A DNA stretch of 64,000 nucleotides from contig NZ_CP048833.1 in NCBI RefSeq assembly GCF_012971725.1, positions 2,790,001 to 2,854,000 of the forward strand, read 5' to 3'. The DNA comes from Pseudomonas multiresinivorans. Its GTDB lineage: Bacteria; Pseudomonadota; Gammaproteobacteria; Pseudomonadales; Pseudomonadaceae. The notes beneath the pieces were generated by a model, which was not told where the DNA came from, did no database searches, and saw nothing but the letters and a program-made list of their open reading frames with translations. The translations under genes and the position numbers were made by a program. Below are positions 23,538 to 30,949 of the stretch, in pieces (the first letter of the stretch is position 1; each line of letters begins with the position of its first letter).

Positions 23538-25118
23538 TCATGCCCGCAGCAGCGCCTGGCAGTGCTGCAGCAGGTCGCCAGCCTGCTCGGGGCGGCACTG
23601 GTGCATGATGATGCGGTCTGGCCGCACCACCGCCAGGGCCGGGCCCGGCCAGGGCGTCAGCAGGGCACCGTCGAGGGTCTCGGCGAAATCCGCACGGCTG
23701 TCGTCGCGGGCATGGCCGATCTGCAGGAAGCTGCCGCCCAGTTCCAGCCATTGCCTCTGCTGCGTGGCGTCGAGCCAGCGGCGCGGATCGGTGCCCAGCC
23801 CGACCAGTTGCAGGTGATCGCCCAGCAACTGGTCGCTGAGGCAGATGCGCCCCGCATGGCGGACCCAGGCCTGCGGAAACAGCCCGCCGCTGGCCAGCCG
23901 GGCGCGCCGCGGGCTGCGTATGAACAGGCCGCGGCGGAAGCGGTGCCTGGGCTTGATGTCCAGGTCCTCGAGGTGCCGCCGTGCCGCCGGGATGATCCGC
24001 AGGGTTTTCATGAACCCGTGGATCAGGATGGCCGCCAGGGCATTGCCGGGCATGACCAGGCGGCCCATGAGCTTGGCCAGGTCGATCATCTCGCGGGCAT
24101 GGGGCTGGCGTTCCTGGTCGTAGCTGTCGAGTATTCGCGGCGTGGCACGCCCCTGGAGGACCCAGGACAGTTTCCAGGCGAGGTTGGCCACGTCGCGCAG
24201 GCCGGCCACCAGGCCCTGGCCGACGAAGGGCGGTGTAATGTGCGCGGCATCGCCGACGAGGAACACCCGGCCCTGCTGGAAGCGCTCGCAGCAGCGGGCG
24301 TGGAAGCGATAGACAGCCTGGCGCTCGATCTTCAACTGCTGGGGCTCGATCCAGGGCGCCAGCAGGGAGCGGATGCGTTCCTGGTCTTCCATCTCGTCAC
24401 GGGTTTCGCCGGGGCGCAGCATGAACTCCCAACGTTCGCGGCCGCCGGGAGCGGGCATGTGCGGCGTCGGCCGGCGGTGGTCGCAGAGGAACTCGACGTG
24501 GTCGATGGCTTTTCCCTGGCGCGCGCCGGCATCGACGATCAGCCAATCCTCCGAGTAGCTCTGACCGTTGAACTCCTGGCCGATCAGCCCACGCACCCGC
24601 GAGCTCGCACCGTCCGCGCCGACGAGGTAGCGGCAGCGAACCGGGTGCGACTGGCCGTGCTCATCGAGCAGGGTGGCGGTAACTCCGCTGTCGTCCTGGG
24701 TGAAATCCTGCAGCTCCAGGCCGCCCCGGCAACGCAGGTTCCCATAGCGCTGCGCCTGCCGCCGCATCGCCTGCTCCAGGTCGGGTTGGTAGAAGGTCAC
24801 CAGCTTGTGGTGGCCGTCGATGCGGCCGCTGGTATTGGCCTGGCCGAACTGGCCGACGATGGGGCAGTGCATCTTCACCTGGGGAATCACCACCGTCTCG
24901 AAGGCATCCTCCTCCAGCCCGGCGAGCTGGAGGATGCGCAGCGCTTCGTTGTCCAGGGCAATGGCGCGCGGCATGGGCAGGATGTCGTGGGTCTTGTCGA
25001 TCACCAGGCTGTCCACGCCGTAGCGGCCCAGCAGGGCCGCCAGCGTGGCGCCGACCGGGCCATTGCCGACCACCAGCACGTCGACCGATTCGGGGAGGAA
25101 CTCATTGTTGTTATGCAT
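23538..25118 (-). CDS. FAD-dependent monooxygenase, MhpA-like (third hydroxylase)
   Basis: A 526-residue class A flavoprotein hydroxylase. The FAD fold G-N-G-P-V-G is near residue 20, L-V-G-A-D-G-A-S-S-R-V-R in the middle, and F-L-V-G-D-A-A-H-I-T-P-P-F-V-G-Q-G-L is the second site. It resembles the MhpA-like enzyme at 15621 more than the one at 17243. The ATG at 25118 is chosen; an in-frame TTG at 25202 is rejected because it coincides with the -35 hexamer of a strong promoter. Immediately after the start the mRNA carries an AACAACAA motif. It forms a two-gene unit with the downstream TetR gene and probably feeds a substrate into the same island. Confidence 0.87.
   Translation of the reverse strand: MHNNNEFLPESVDVLVVGNGPVGATLAALLGRYGVDSLVIDKTHDILPMPRAIALDNEALRILQLAGLEEDAFETVVIPQVKMHCPIVGQFGQANTSGRIDGHHKLVTFYQPDLEQAMRRQAQRYGNLRCRGGLELQDFTQDDSGVTATLLDEHGQSHPVRCRYLVGADGASSRVRGLIGQEFNGQSYSEDWLIVDAGARQGKAIDHVEFLCDHRRPTPHMPAPGGRERWEFMLRPGETRDEMEDQERIRSLLAPWIEPQQLKIERQAVYRFHARCCERFQQGRVFLVGDAAHITPPFVGQGLVAGLRDVANLAWKLSWVLQGRATPRILDSYDQERQPHAREMIDLAKLMGRLVMPGNALAAILIHGFMKTLRIIPAARRHLEDLDIKPRHRFRRGLFIRSPRRARLASGGLFPQAWVRHAGRICLSDQLLGDHLQLVGLGTDPRRWLDATQQRQWLELGGSFLQIGHARDDSRADFAETLDGALLTPWPGPALAVVRPDRIIMHQCRPEQAGDLLQHCQALLRA
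25105..25112 (-). promoter_or_regulatory. A-rich Hfq/Crc-type motif just inside the third hydroxylase gene
   Basis: The minus strand reads AACAACAA at codons 3-5, within the initiating ribosome footprint. The ATG itself lacks a good Shine-Dalgarno sequence. Confidence 0.5.
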
Positions 25119-25145
25119 TGGGAGATCCGGGTCCGTGGGGGTTAG

Positions 25146-25166
25146 CCCGGATCCTGCTGATCCGGG
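25146..25166 (-). other. Hairpin at the predicted 5' end of the hydroxylase mRNA
   Basis: CCCGGATC and GATCCGGG form a perfect 8-bp stem with a 5-nt loop. From the -10 at 25180-25175, transcription should start near 25168, so this stem-loop would form the extreme 5' end of the transcript and could protect it from decay. Function is inferred. Confidence 0.5.
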
Positions 25167-25174
25167 TGGAGCGG

Positions 25175-25202
25175 AATCTATCAAAAATGACGAATACGTC
25201 AA
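25175..25202 (-). promoter_or_regulatory. Promoter and TetR-type operator of the third hydroxylase gene
   Basis: TTGACG (25202-25197), a 16-nt spacer and TAGATT (25180-25175) on the minus strand. Positions 25188-25201 form TGACG-N4-CGTCA, a dyad with perfect arms overlapping the -35 and spacer, consistent with repression by the TetR protein encoded downstream. Confidence 0.65.
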
Positions 25203-25534
25203 TATTGGTTATTTCATCATAAATTCCGCCGAAGCAATCGAGTGCCGGACGAGCGAGGGAGGAGGTGCCTGGAGGAGGCCGCGCTATCCGCTTCGGTTCC
25301 CGAACCGTCAGCGTCGACCGACTGGTAGTCGTTGTTCGTCATTCAGGGCGATTCAGCGCACCGGGATCGCTTGCAAGCGCAGTCCGCCGTGCGGCGATGC
25401 AGCCCTGCCGATGGGCAACTACAGTTGCCCATCGAGGGCGATACCGACGAAGGGGCTTCGGACCTTTGCTCAGAATGAAAAGTCACCCGTCGTGCATTCT
25501 TGTGAGGTTCGACTTCAGCCGTGGAGCCTATACG
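25203..25534. other. Gene-free stretch upstream of a possible gene remnant
   Basis: About 330 bp with lower GC and no convincing coding frame. I see nothing assignable here beyond the promoter end at 25202. The frame of the remnant at 25535 stays open leftward to about 25265, but without Pseudomonas-like codon bias. Confidence 0.4.
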
Positions 25535-25714
25535 GCGCGCAGCCTGATGGTGATGGTCATCAAGGCGATCGAGTGCGGCCTGGCGGTGGATACCGGCAAG
25601 ACTCAGGGCCTGCCCACGACCACCCAGCCCATCACCAACTCCTACAAGGAGTTCCTGGGCGGCGCCTACGGCCATCTCACCGGCAACTTCACGCCGGTGG
25701 GCAAGATCCGCTGA
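25535..25714 (+). pseudogene. Possible 3' remnant of a degraded gene
   Basis: The last 59 codons before the TGA at 25712 have strong host-like codon use (GGC, CTG, ACC, AAG, ATC). They read like the natural C-terminus of a globular protein, with Q-P-I-T-N-S-Y-K-E-F-L-G-G-A-Y-G-H-L-T-G-N-F near the end. Upstream in the same frame the bias vanishes, and no start or ribosome-binding site precedes the good part. I do not recognise the family. It may be the tail of a gene lost by deletion, or an unrecognised small gene. Confidence 0.4.
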
Positions 25715-25807
25715 CGATCCGCCACGCTGGCCGGCGGCGTGGTTGCGCGTTTTCTTGTCGACCTGCCGGCACAGTCGCTCTCGCCGCGGCGAACGCCATG
25801 GCCCTCG

Positions 25808-26551
25808 TCAGCGCTTCACGCAGACGAACAGCGCGTTGCCCGAGCTGCCGGCCCAGGGTGTGATCCGTTCGTAGTCATGCTCGAACACCTGGACCTCGAA
25901 GAGCGGCTCCAGCAGTCGCCGCAACTCGGCGAAAGTCAGCGCGACCATCGCGTGTTCGTCCTGCCAGGCCTGGGTCTCGCCGGCCGTGGTCTTCTCGATG
26001 CTCAGGCGCAAGGCCTGGCGCTCGCCCGCGCCGCTGTAGTACCAGCCCGAGCCGAAGGTGAACTGGCTGCCCTCGTGTTCCACCGAGTGGCGGACGAAGG
26101 AGCGGTTGTCGATCAGCCCCTTGTCCACGCTGTTGAAGCAGAACACGCCGCCGTTCGCGAGGGCTTCGTGCACGCTCGAAAGGCATGCCTGAAGCTGTTC
26201 CACGCCGGGGTTGTAGTGGATCGAGTAGAGGAAGCAGGTGATCAGGTCCAGCGGTTCCTCGGCGTGGAAGCTGGCCATGTCCTGCCGGCTGAAGTGCGCC
26301 TCGGGGCAACGCTGTCGGGCGATATCCAGCATAGGCTGGTTGATGTCCAGGCCGGCGCTGCGGTAGCCGAAGTCGAGGAAGTGGCGCACGTGCGGCCCGG
26401 TCCCGCAGGCGAGGTCCAGGTGCCGGCTTCCCTGGTTGCCGAACAGCTGGTGCAGGCGGCGCACGCAGTGGCTCTGCGCCTGATAGTCGATGTCGGCACA
26501 CATCAGGTCGTAGTAGGAGGACAGGTCGGTGTACAGCGCGTTGGAGGACAT
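25808..26551 (-). CDS. Class I SAM-dependent methyltransferase
   Basis: A 247-residue protein with a Rossmann-type methyltransferase core. Motif I is L-D-L-A-C-G-T-G-P-H near residue 47, followed by the acidic end of strand 2 in G-L-D-I-N-Q, and an I-T-C-F-L-Y-S-I-H-Y post-motif. The C-terminus has E-L-R-R-L-L-E-P-L-F-E-V, common in small-molecule methyltransferases. The ATG at 26551 (M-S-S-N-A-L-Y) is chosen although a frame extends 39 codons upstream, because homologues start just before the Y-x-D-L motif. It is a single-gene unit and the substrate is unknown. Confidence 0.82.
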   Translation of the reverse strand: MSSNALYTDLSSYYDLMCADIDYQAQSHCVRRLHQLFGNQGSRHLDLACGTGPHVRHFLDFGYRSAGLDINQPMLDIARQRCPEAHFSRQDMASFHAEEPLDLITCFLYSIHYNPGVEQLQACLSSVHEALANGGVFCFNSVDKGLIDNRSFVRHSVEHEGSQFTFGSGWYYSGAGERQALRLSIEKTTAGETQAWQDEHAMVALTFAELRRLLEPLFEVQVFEHDYERITPWAGSSGNALFVCVKR

Positions 26552-27179
26552 AGGCAGCCAGGGAAAGGGTTCGCCGCAGGTTTGGGCGCGGCATGGTACA
26601 TCAGCCGTGGCCGATCCCTGCGGAAATCGGACTGGCGTGGTCGACGAGGCAGGCGTCATGGCGAGCATCCGGCGCCTGTATCGGGTTGCCCGGGCTGGCG
26701 CCCAGCCACTCCGTCGGATAGCGGTGCCGGCCGCCGGGTCCGCAATGCACGGCCATTTTTTTCATTGGCCCCGAAAATATTTTTACTAATTTTCCTCCGC
26801 GAAAAGCTGAAGCACCATGCCGCCCCATTCCAACAACAACGTCCTTCGAGGCGGCCAGCAGGAGTGCCCAGGTGCAAGCGTTCAACGAGTGGCGACAGTG
26901 TTTTGCAGCACGGACATTCATCGATGACGCACTGAACGGCGCCCCTCGGCTCGCAACGCGAGAGGGTGCTGTTGCCACGCACCGTCTCCCGGCTTCCCTG
27001 GCCCCGCAAGCTTGCCGGGCCGCCCCGATCGACCCCCGCTGAGTTCCTCCGGCAGCGGCTGCCCGAGGCTTGGCTTCGGCTGAGGTCACCGGGCATTCGA
27101 CCGCTGCGCAGGAAGCCTCGACCGGCATCACGCCGTTCCAGTCCAACGAGCCCAGAGGCTCGCAGTCCATGAGTCAGCC
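26552..27179. other. 628-bp gene-free region with structured leader candidates
   Basis: No convincing coding frame was found. It holds an AT-rich patch at about 26755-26800 (a T7 run, then AAAATATTTTTACTAATTTT) that could carry a promoter toward the permease, an AACAACAAC motif at 26832-26840, and several short inverted repeats at 26940-27130, such as CTCGC-AAC-GCGAG. I cannot match it to a known riboswitch. Confidence 0.4.
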
Positions 27180-28565
27180 ATGAAAAAAACAACAAGCGCT
27201 TCCGCTACGTCCTTGCCTGCCCATCAAGCCCATCACCCATCGCCGTCGTCGCGCAGTTTCCGCAAGTCGCTGGGCATCCCGGCGCTGGTGCTGTTCGGCC
27301 TCGCCTACATGGTGCCGCTGGCCGTCTTCACCACCTACGGCCTGGTGACCCGGATGAGCAAGGGGCATCTGCCGACGGCCTATCTATTCACCCTCGCGGC
27401 CATGCTGCTGACCGCCTACAGCTATGGACGCATGGTGCAGGCGCACCCGTATTCGGGGTCCGTCTACAGCTACACGCGCAACACCTTCGGCGCGGCCTTC
27501 GGCTTCATGGCGGGCTGGACGCTGCTGCTGGACTACATCTTCCTGCCGTTGCTGAGCTACCTGCTGATCGGCATCTACATGACCGACTACTTCCCCTCCG
27601 TACCGCTTTCGGTGTGGATCCTCGGGTCCATTGCGCTGGTGACCCTGCTCAATCTCGTCGGCATCGAGTCGATCACCCGGGTCAACTGGGTGCTGATCGT
27701 CGCGCAGATGGTTTTCGTGGTGGTGTTCATTGCGCTTTCGCTCAGTCACCTCAGTGCCCAGCCTGAGCCGGTGGCGCTGGTCCAGCCGTTCTATGACGAG
27801 CACTTCAGCCTGCCGCTGGTGATGTCCGGTGCGGCGGTACTGTGCCTGTCCTTCCTCGGCTTCGATGCCGTGTCGACCATGGCCGAGGAAACCCCGGAGC
27901 CGCGCCGGCAGATTCCCGCAGCGATCATGCTGGTGACCCTGATCGGCGGCGTGCTGTTCATCGTCATGGCCTACTTCGGCCAACTGGTGTTTCCCGAGTG
28001 GCAGGCGCTCACCGACGCCGATTCCGCGGCGCTCGACGTGCTGCGTCGGATCGGCGGCGAGTGGCTGGTGACCTTCTTCACCGCGACCTACGTGGCGGGC
28101 TGCTTCGCCTCGGCGATGGTGTCCCAGGCGAGCGTCTCCCGCGTGCTCTTCGCCATGGGCCGGGACGGGGCGATTCCCCGTGTATTCGGCAAGCTGGTGA
28201 CGAAGAAACGCGTGCCGGCGAACGCAATCATCCTGATCAGCCTGCTGTCGCTGATCGCCCTGTTCGTCACCCTGGATACCGTCGCCAACATGATCAGCTT
28301 CGGCGCGCTCTTCGCGTTCTCGGCGGTCAACCTGGCGGTGATCAAGCACTACCTGATCGATGAGCGCCTCACCGGCAAGGGCAACTACCTGCGCTACGGG
28401 GCGCTGCCGGCCGTGGGCTTCCTCAGCACCATCTGGCTCTGGTCGAGCCTGTCGGGGATGTCCTTCCTGATCGGCTTCGGCTGGATGTGCCTGGGGTTCA
28501 TCTGCCTCGCCAGTGCGACGCGGATGTTCCAGCAGCAGCTGCCGGACCTCAACATGGCGGAGTGA
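27180..28565 (+). CDS. APC-superfamily amino acid/amine permease
   Basis: A 461-residue inner-membrane protein with about 12 membrane helices after a polar 35-residue N-terminus. The helix 1 region G-L-A-Y-M-V-P-L-A-V-F and the conserved G-F-D-A-V-S-T-M-A-E-E-T-P-E-P-R-R in the middle are typical of APC permeases for amino acids or polyamines such as putrescine. Codons 3-6 are AAA/ACA-rich and include AAnAAnAA motifs. It is followed by a strong hairpin, so it is probably monocistronic. It could import an amine used by the oxidases encoded at 30950-34677. Confidence 0.85.
   Translation: MKKTTSASATSLPAHQAHHPSPSSRSFRKSLGIPALVLFGLAYMVPLAVFTTYGLVTRMSKGHLPTAYLFTLAAMLLTAYSYGRMVQAHPYSGSVYSYTRNTFGAAFGFMAGWTLLLDYIFLPLLSYLLIGIYMTDYFPSVPLSVWILGSIALVTLLNLVGIESITRVNWVLIVAQMVFVVVFIALSLSHLSAQPEPVALVQPFYDEHFSLPLVMSGAAVLCLSFLGFDAVSTMAEETPEPRRQIPAAIMLVTLIGGVLFIVMAYFGQLVFPEWQALTDADSAALDVLRRIGGEWLVTFFTATYVAGCFASAMVSQASVSRVLFAMGRDGAIPRVFGKLVTKKRVPANAIILISLLSLIALFVTLDTVANMISFGALFAFSAVNLAVIKHYLIDERLTGKGNYLRYGALPAVGFLSTIWLWSSLSGMSFLIGFGWMCLGFICLASATRMFQQQLPDLNMAE
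27188..27195 (+). promoter_or_regulatory. A-rich Hfq/Crc-type motif at the permease start
   Basis: AACAACAA follows an A7 run directly after the ATG at 27180, placing several overlapping AAnAAnAA matches in the initiation region. Confidence 0.5.
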
Positions 28566-28574
28566 TGACGAGGC

Positions 28575-28602
28575 GCATGGAGGCCAGGCGCGGCCTCCAT
28601 GC
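28575..28602 (+). terminator. Hairpin downstream of the APC permease
   Basis: A perfect 11-bp stem (GCATGGAGGCC with GGCCTCCATGC) and a 6-nt loop start 10 bp after the permease stop. There is no U-tract, so termination is probable but not certain. Confidence 0.6.
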
Positions 28603-28774
28603 CGGGCTGCCAAGAAGCCGGCCGGTACTGGTGAATGGTGGTGGCGTCGCGCTCGGCGCGAGTGGCGCTGGCATAACCAGCCTCAATGCTCATGTGTAGA
28701 GATCATTACTCCGCGCCGCCGCGCTGATGCATCCTGCCGACCGTCAGATGCCCCACGAAACGGCCGGAGTCTCC

Positions 28775-29875
28775 ATGCACGCATCGTCATATTTCTCCCA
28801 GAGCTACGCCCAGGCGCGCAGCAGGTTCCTCGACGCCTGCGCGGCCGCCGGCCTGCTGGTGGAGTCCCATGTCCATCCACTCACCGGGCGCGATGGCGAG
28901 ACGCTGGCGCTGGACGTCGCCCGCGAAGGCGCGCCCGATGCGCAGCGGCTGCTGATCATCAGCAGCGGCTGCCATGGCGCCGAGGGTTTCTGTGGCTCCG
29001 CTGTGCAGAGCGCACTGCTCGCCGACACCCAATGGCGCGAGCATGCGCTGCGCCACGATTGCGCGGTGCTCTACCTGCATGCCGCCAACCCCCATGGCTT
29101 TTCCTGGTGGCGCCGCTGGACCCAGGAGAACGTCGACCTCAACCGCAACTTCCGCGACTTCACCCAGGCGGCCCCGGAGAACCCCGGTTATGCACGCCTG
29201 GACCCGGTACTCACGCCCCGTCGCTGGCCGAGCCCGTTGGGGCGCCTGCGGCTGCTCGGCTATGCACTGCGCCATGGCCGCTGGGAATTGCAGCGGGCGA
29301 TTTCCTCCGGCCAGGCCAGTCATCCCGATGGGCTGTTCTTCTCTGGCACTGAGCCGACCTGGAGCAATCGCACCGTGCGCCATGTGCTGCGTCAGCATGG
29401 CCGGCAATGCCGCGAAATAGCCTGGATCGACGTGCACACCGGCCTCGGCCCGACCGGCTACGGCGAGTACATCTACTCGGGTGATCCGCGCCCAGCAGCT
29501 TTGCTCCGCGCTCGCGCCTGGTGGGGCGAGGAGGTGCGCTCCACGGAGGAGGGCAACAGCGTGTCGGTGAAGCTCAGCGGCAAGCTGGTCCACGCGGCAT
29601 TCGAGGAGTGCCCGCAGGCGCTGCTGATCTCCATGAGCCTGGAGTTCGGCACCGTGCCCGGCTCGCAAGTGCTCGAAGCGCTGCGCGCGGACCAGTGGTT
29701 GCACCGGAACCCCGGTGCGCCGGTGGCAAAGGCGCAACGGATCAAGCAGCAGCTGCGGGATGCCTTCTACGTCGACACCGATCAGTGGAAACAGGCCGTG
29801 CTGGCTCGCGCGCGGGATACCGCCTGGAAAGCGGTGGAGGGCCTGTGCAGCGAGATTCCACGAGAGCTGGCCTGA
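28775..29875 (+). CDS. DUF2817 / M14-like metallopeptidase family protein
   Basis: A 366-residue protein of the DUF2817 group, related to zinc carboxypeptidases. The core shows S-S-G-C-H-G-A-E-G-F near residue 70, which supplies the H-x-x-E zinc ligands, then V-D-L-N-R-N-F-R-D-F near 120 and I-D-V-H-T-G-L-G-P-T-G-Y-G near 215 with the third His. The ATG at 28775 has GGAG 5 nt upstream and is preferred over in-frame ATGs at 28727 and 28748. It has no signal peptide, so probably hydrolyses an amide or peptide in the cytoplasm. It ends 7 bp from the convergent LysR gene. Confidence 0.82.
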   Translation: MHASSYFSQSYAQARSRFLDACAAAGLLVESHVHPLTGRDGETLALDVAREGAPDAQRLLIISSGCHGAEGFCGSAVQSALLADTQWREHALRHDCAVLYLHAANPHGFSWWRRWTQENVDLNRNFRDFTQAAPENPGYARLDPVLTPRRWPSPLGRLRLLGYALRHGRWELQRAISSGQASHPDGLFFSGTEPTWSNRTVRHVLRQHGRQCREIAWIDVHTGLGPTGYGEYIYSGDPRPAALLRARAWWGEEVRSTEEGNSVSVKLSGKLVHAAFEECPQALLISMSLEFGTVPGSQVLEALRADQWLHRNPGAPVAKAQRIKQQLRDAFYVDTDQWKQAVLARARDTAWKAVEGLCSEIPRELA

Positions 29876-29882
29876 ACTCGGG

Positions 29883-30791
29883 TCAAGCTTGCAACTGGTT
29901 GCGCTGCTCCTCGAACCAGTCGAGCACCGGCTGGCAGGCCGGGTGGGCGGCGCCGCTGTCGCGCAGCCACAGGGCGTAGCGGCCGCCGGTCTTCAGCGCC
30001 TCGCCGAAAGGCACGATGAGGTCGCCGCGCTGCAGGGCGTCGTGGGCCAGCATGCGATCGGTCATGGCCACGCCCAGGCCGCGGGTGGCGGCGTCCAGTG
30101 CCAGGTCGTCGAGGTTGAACAGCATGTGCTTGAACTGCGCCGGTGGTGGCGCGGCCTGGGCGCGTAGCCACTGCGGCCATTCCAGGCCGCCGCTGGAGGC
30201 GTGGATCAGCGGATGGCGGGCCAGTTCCTCCAGTGAGCGCGGCGGCTCCTGGCCGTCGTCCAGGCGCGGGGCGCAGACCGGGATCAGGTATTCGTCGTAC
30301 AGCGGGGTCAGCGCACGGCCCTGGGGGTCGCTGCCGCTGGGCAGGTAGAGCACGTAGGCGTCGCAGTCGCCGCCATCGTCCACCACTTCGCCGCCCACCG
30401 TCTCGATGGACAGGCACAGCTCCGGGTGCCGCGAGTAGAAGGAACTCAGGCGCGGCAGCAGCCAGCGTACCGCCAGCGAGACGAAGATGCGGATGCGGAA
30501 GGGCCGGTCCGCCGAGGCCGGGGCCAGGCGTTCCTCCAGGCGCAGCAACTGCTGCAGCATGCCTTCGGCCACCGTGTACACCTCGCGGCCGGCGTCGGTC
30601 AGCGCCACCTTGCGGCTGGTGCGGTCGAACAGCGGCACACGGTAGTACTCCTCCAGTTGCTGGACCTGCCGGCTGATGGCGCTCTGGGTCAGGTGCAGCT
30701 GTTGCGCGGCCGCTGTGAAGCTGCCGGATTCGGCAACGTGCACCAGCGCTTGCAGTGCCTGCAGGGAGGGAACGCGCAGCAGTCTGTCCAT
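29883..30791 (-). CDS. LysR-family transcriptional regulator
   Basis: A 302-residue regulator with an N-terminal winged helix (F-T-A-A-A-Q-Q-L-H-L-T-Q-S-A-I-S-R-Q-V near residue 25) and a GcvA-like substrate domain. It is transcribed divergently from the FAD oxidoreductase gene at 30950, with 158 bp between them. By the usual LysR arrangement it should control that operon in response to its substrate. I could not pick out one clear T-N11-A site in the gap. Confidence 0.88.
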   Translation of the reverse strand: MDRLLRVPSLQALQALVHVAESGSFTAAAQQLHLTQSAISRQVQQLEEYYRVPLFDRTSRKVALTDAGREVYTVAEGMLQQLLRLEERLAPASADRPFRIRIFVSLAVRWLLPRLSSFYSRHPELCLSIETVGGEVVDDGGDCDAYVLYLPSGSDPQGRALTPLYDEYLIPVCAPRLDDGQEPPRSLEELARHPLIHASSGGLEWPQWLRAQAAPPPAQFKHMLFNLDDLALDAATRGLGVAMTDRMLAHDALQRGDLIVPFGEALKTGGRYALWLRDSGAAHPACQPVLDWFEEQRNQLQA

Positions 30792-30949
30792 GAGTCTTCC
30801 ATTCGCAATCTATGCGTTTTGAGAATACAAGGATGAAAAATGAGCGTTGGTGCGCTCAGCGCTACTGCCCGTAGATTCTGGTCATGACGCGCCATCGGGG
30901 AAATCGCTTGGATACGCCCGGCGCATGGATTGTGAAGGAGTGCCGGGCA

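Noticed and set aside
25168..25180. REP element at the CCCGGATC hairpin
   Set aside because: The arm sequence resembles common Pseudomonas intergenic repeats, but only one copy is seen in the window and its position just after a promoter fits a leader hairpin better.
25119..25202. Extended N-terminus of the third hydroxylase starting at a TTG
   Set aside because: The TTG is the first half of a TTGACG -35 hexamer and overlaps an operator palindrome; the ATG at 25118 gives the usual family N-terminus.
26989..27016. Possible sigma-54 promoter (TGGCCCC with a downstream TTGC) before the permease
   Set aside because: The spacing between the GG and GC elements is 12 instead of 10 bp, so it does not fit the -24/-12 rule.
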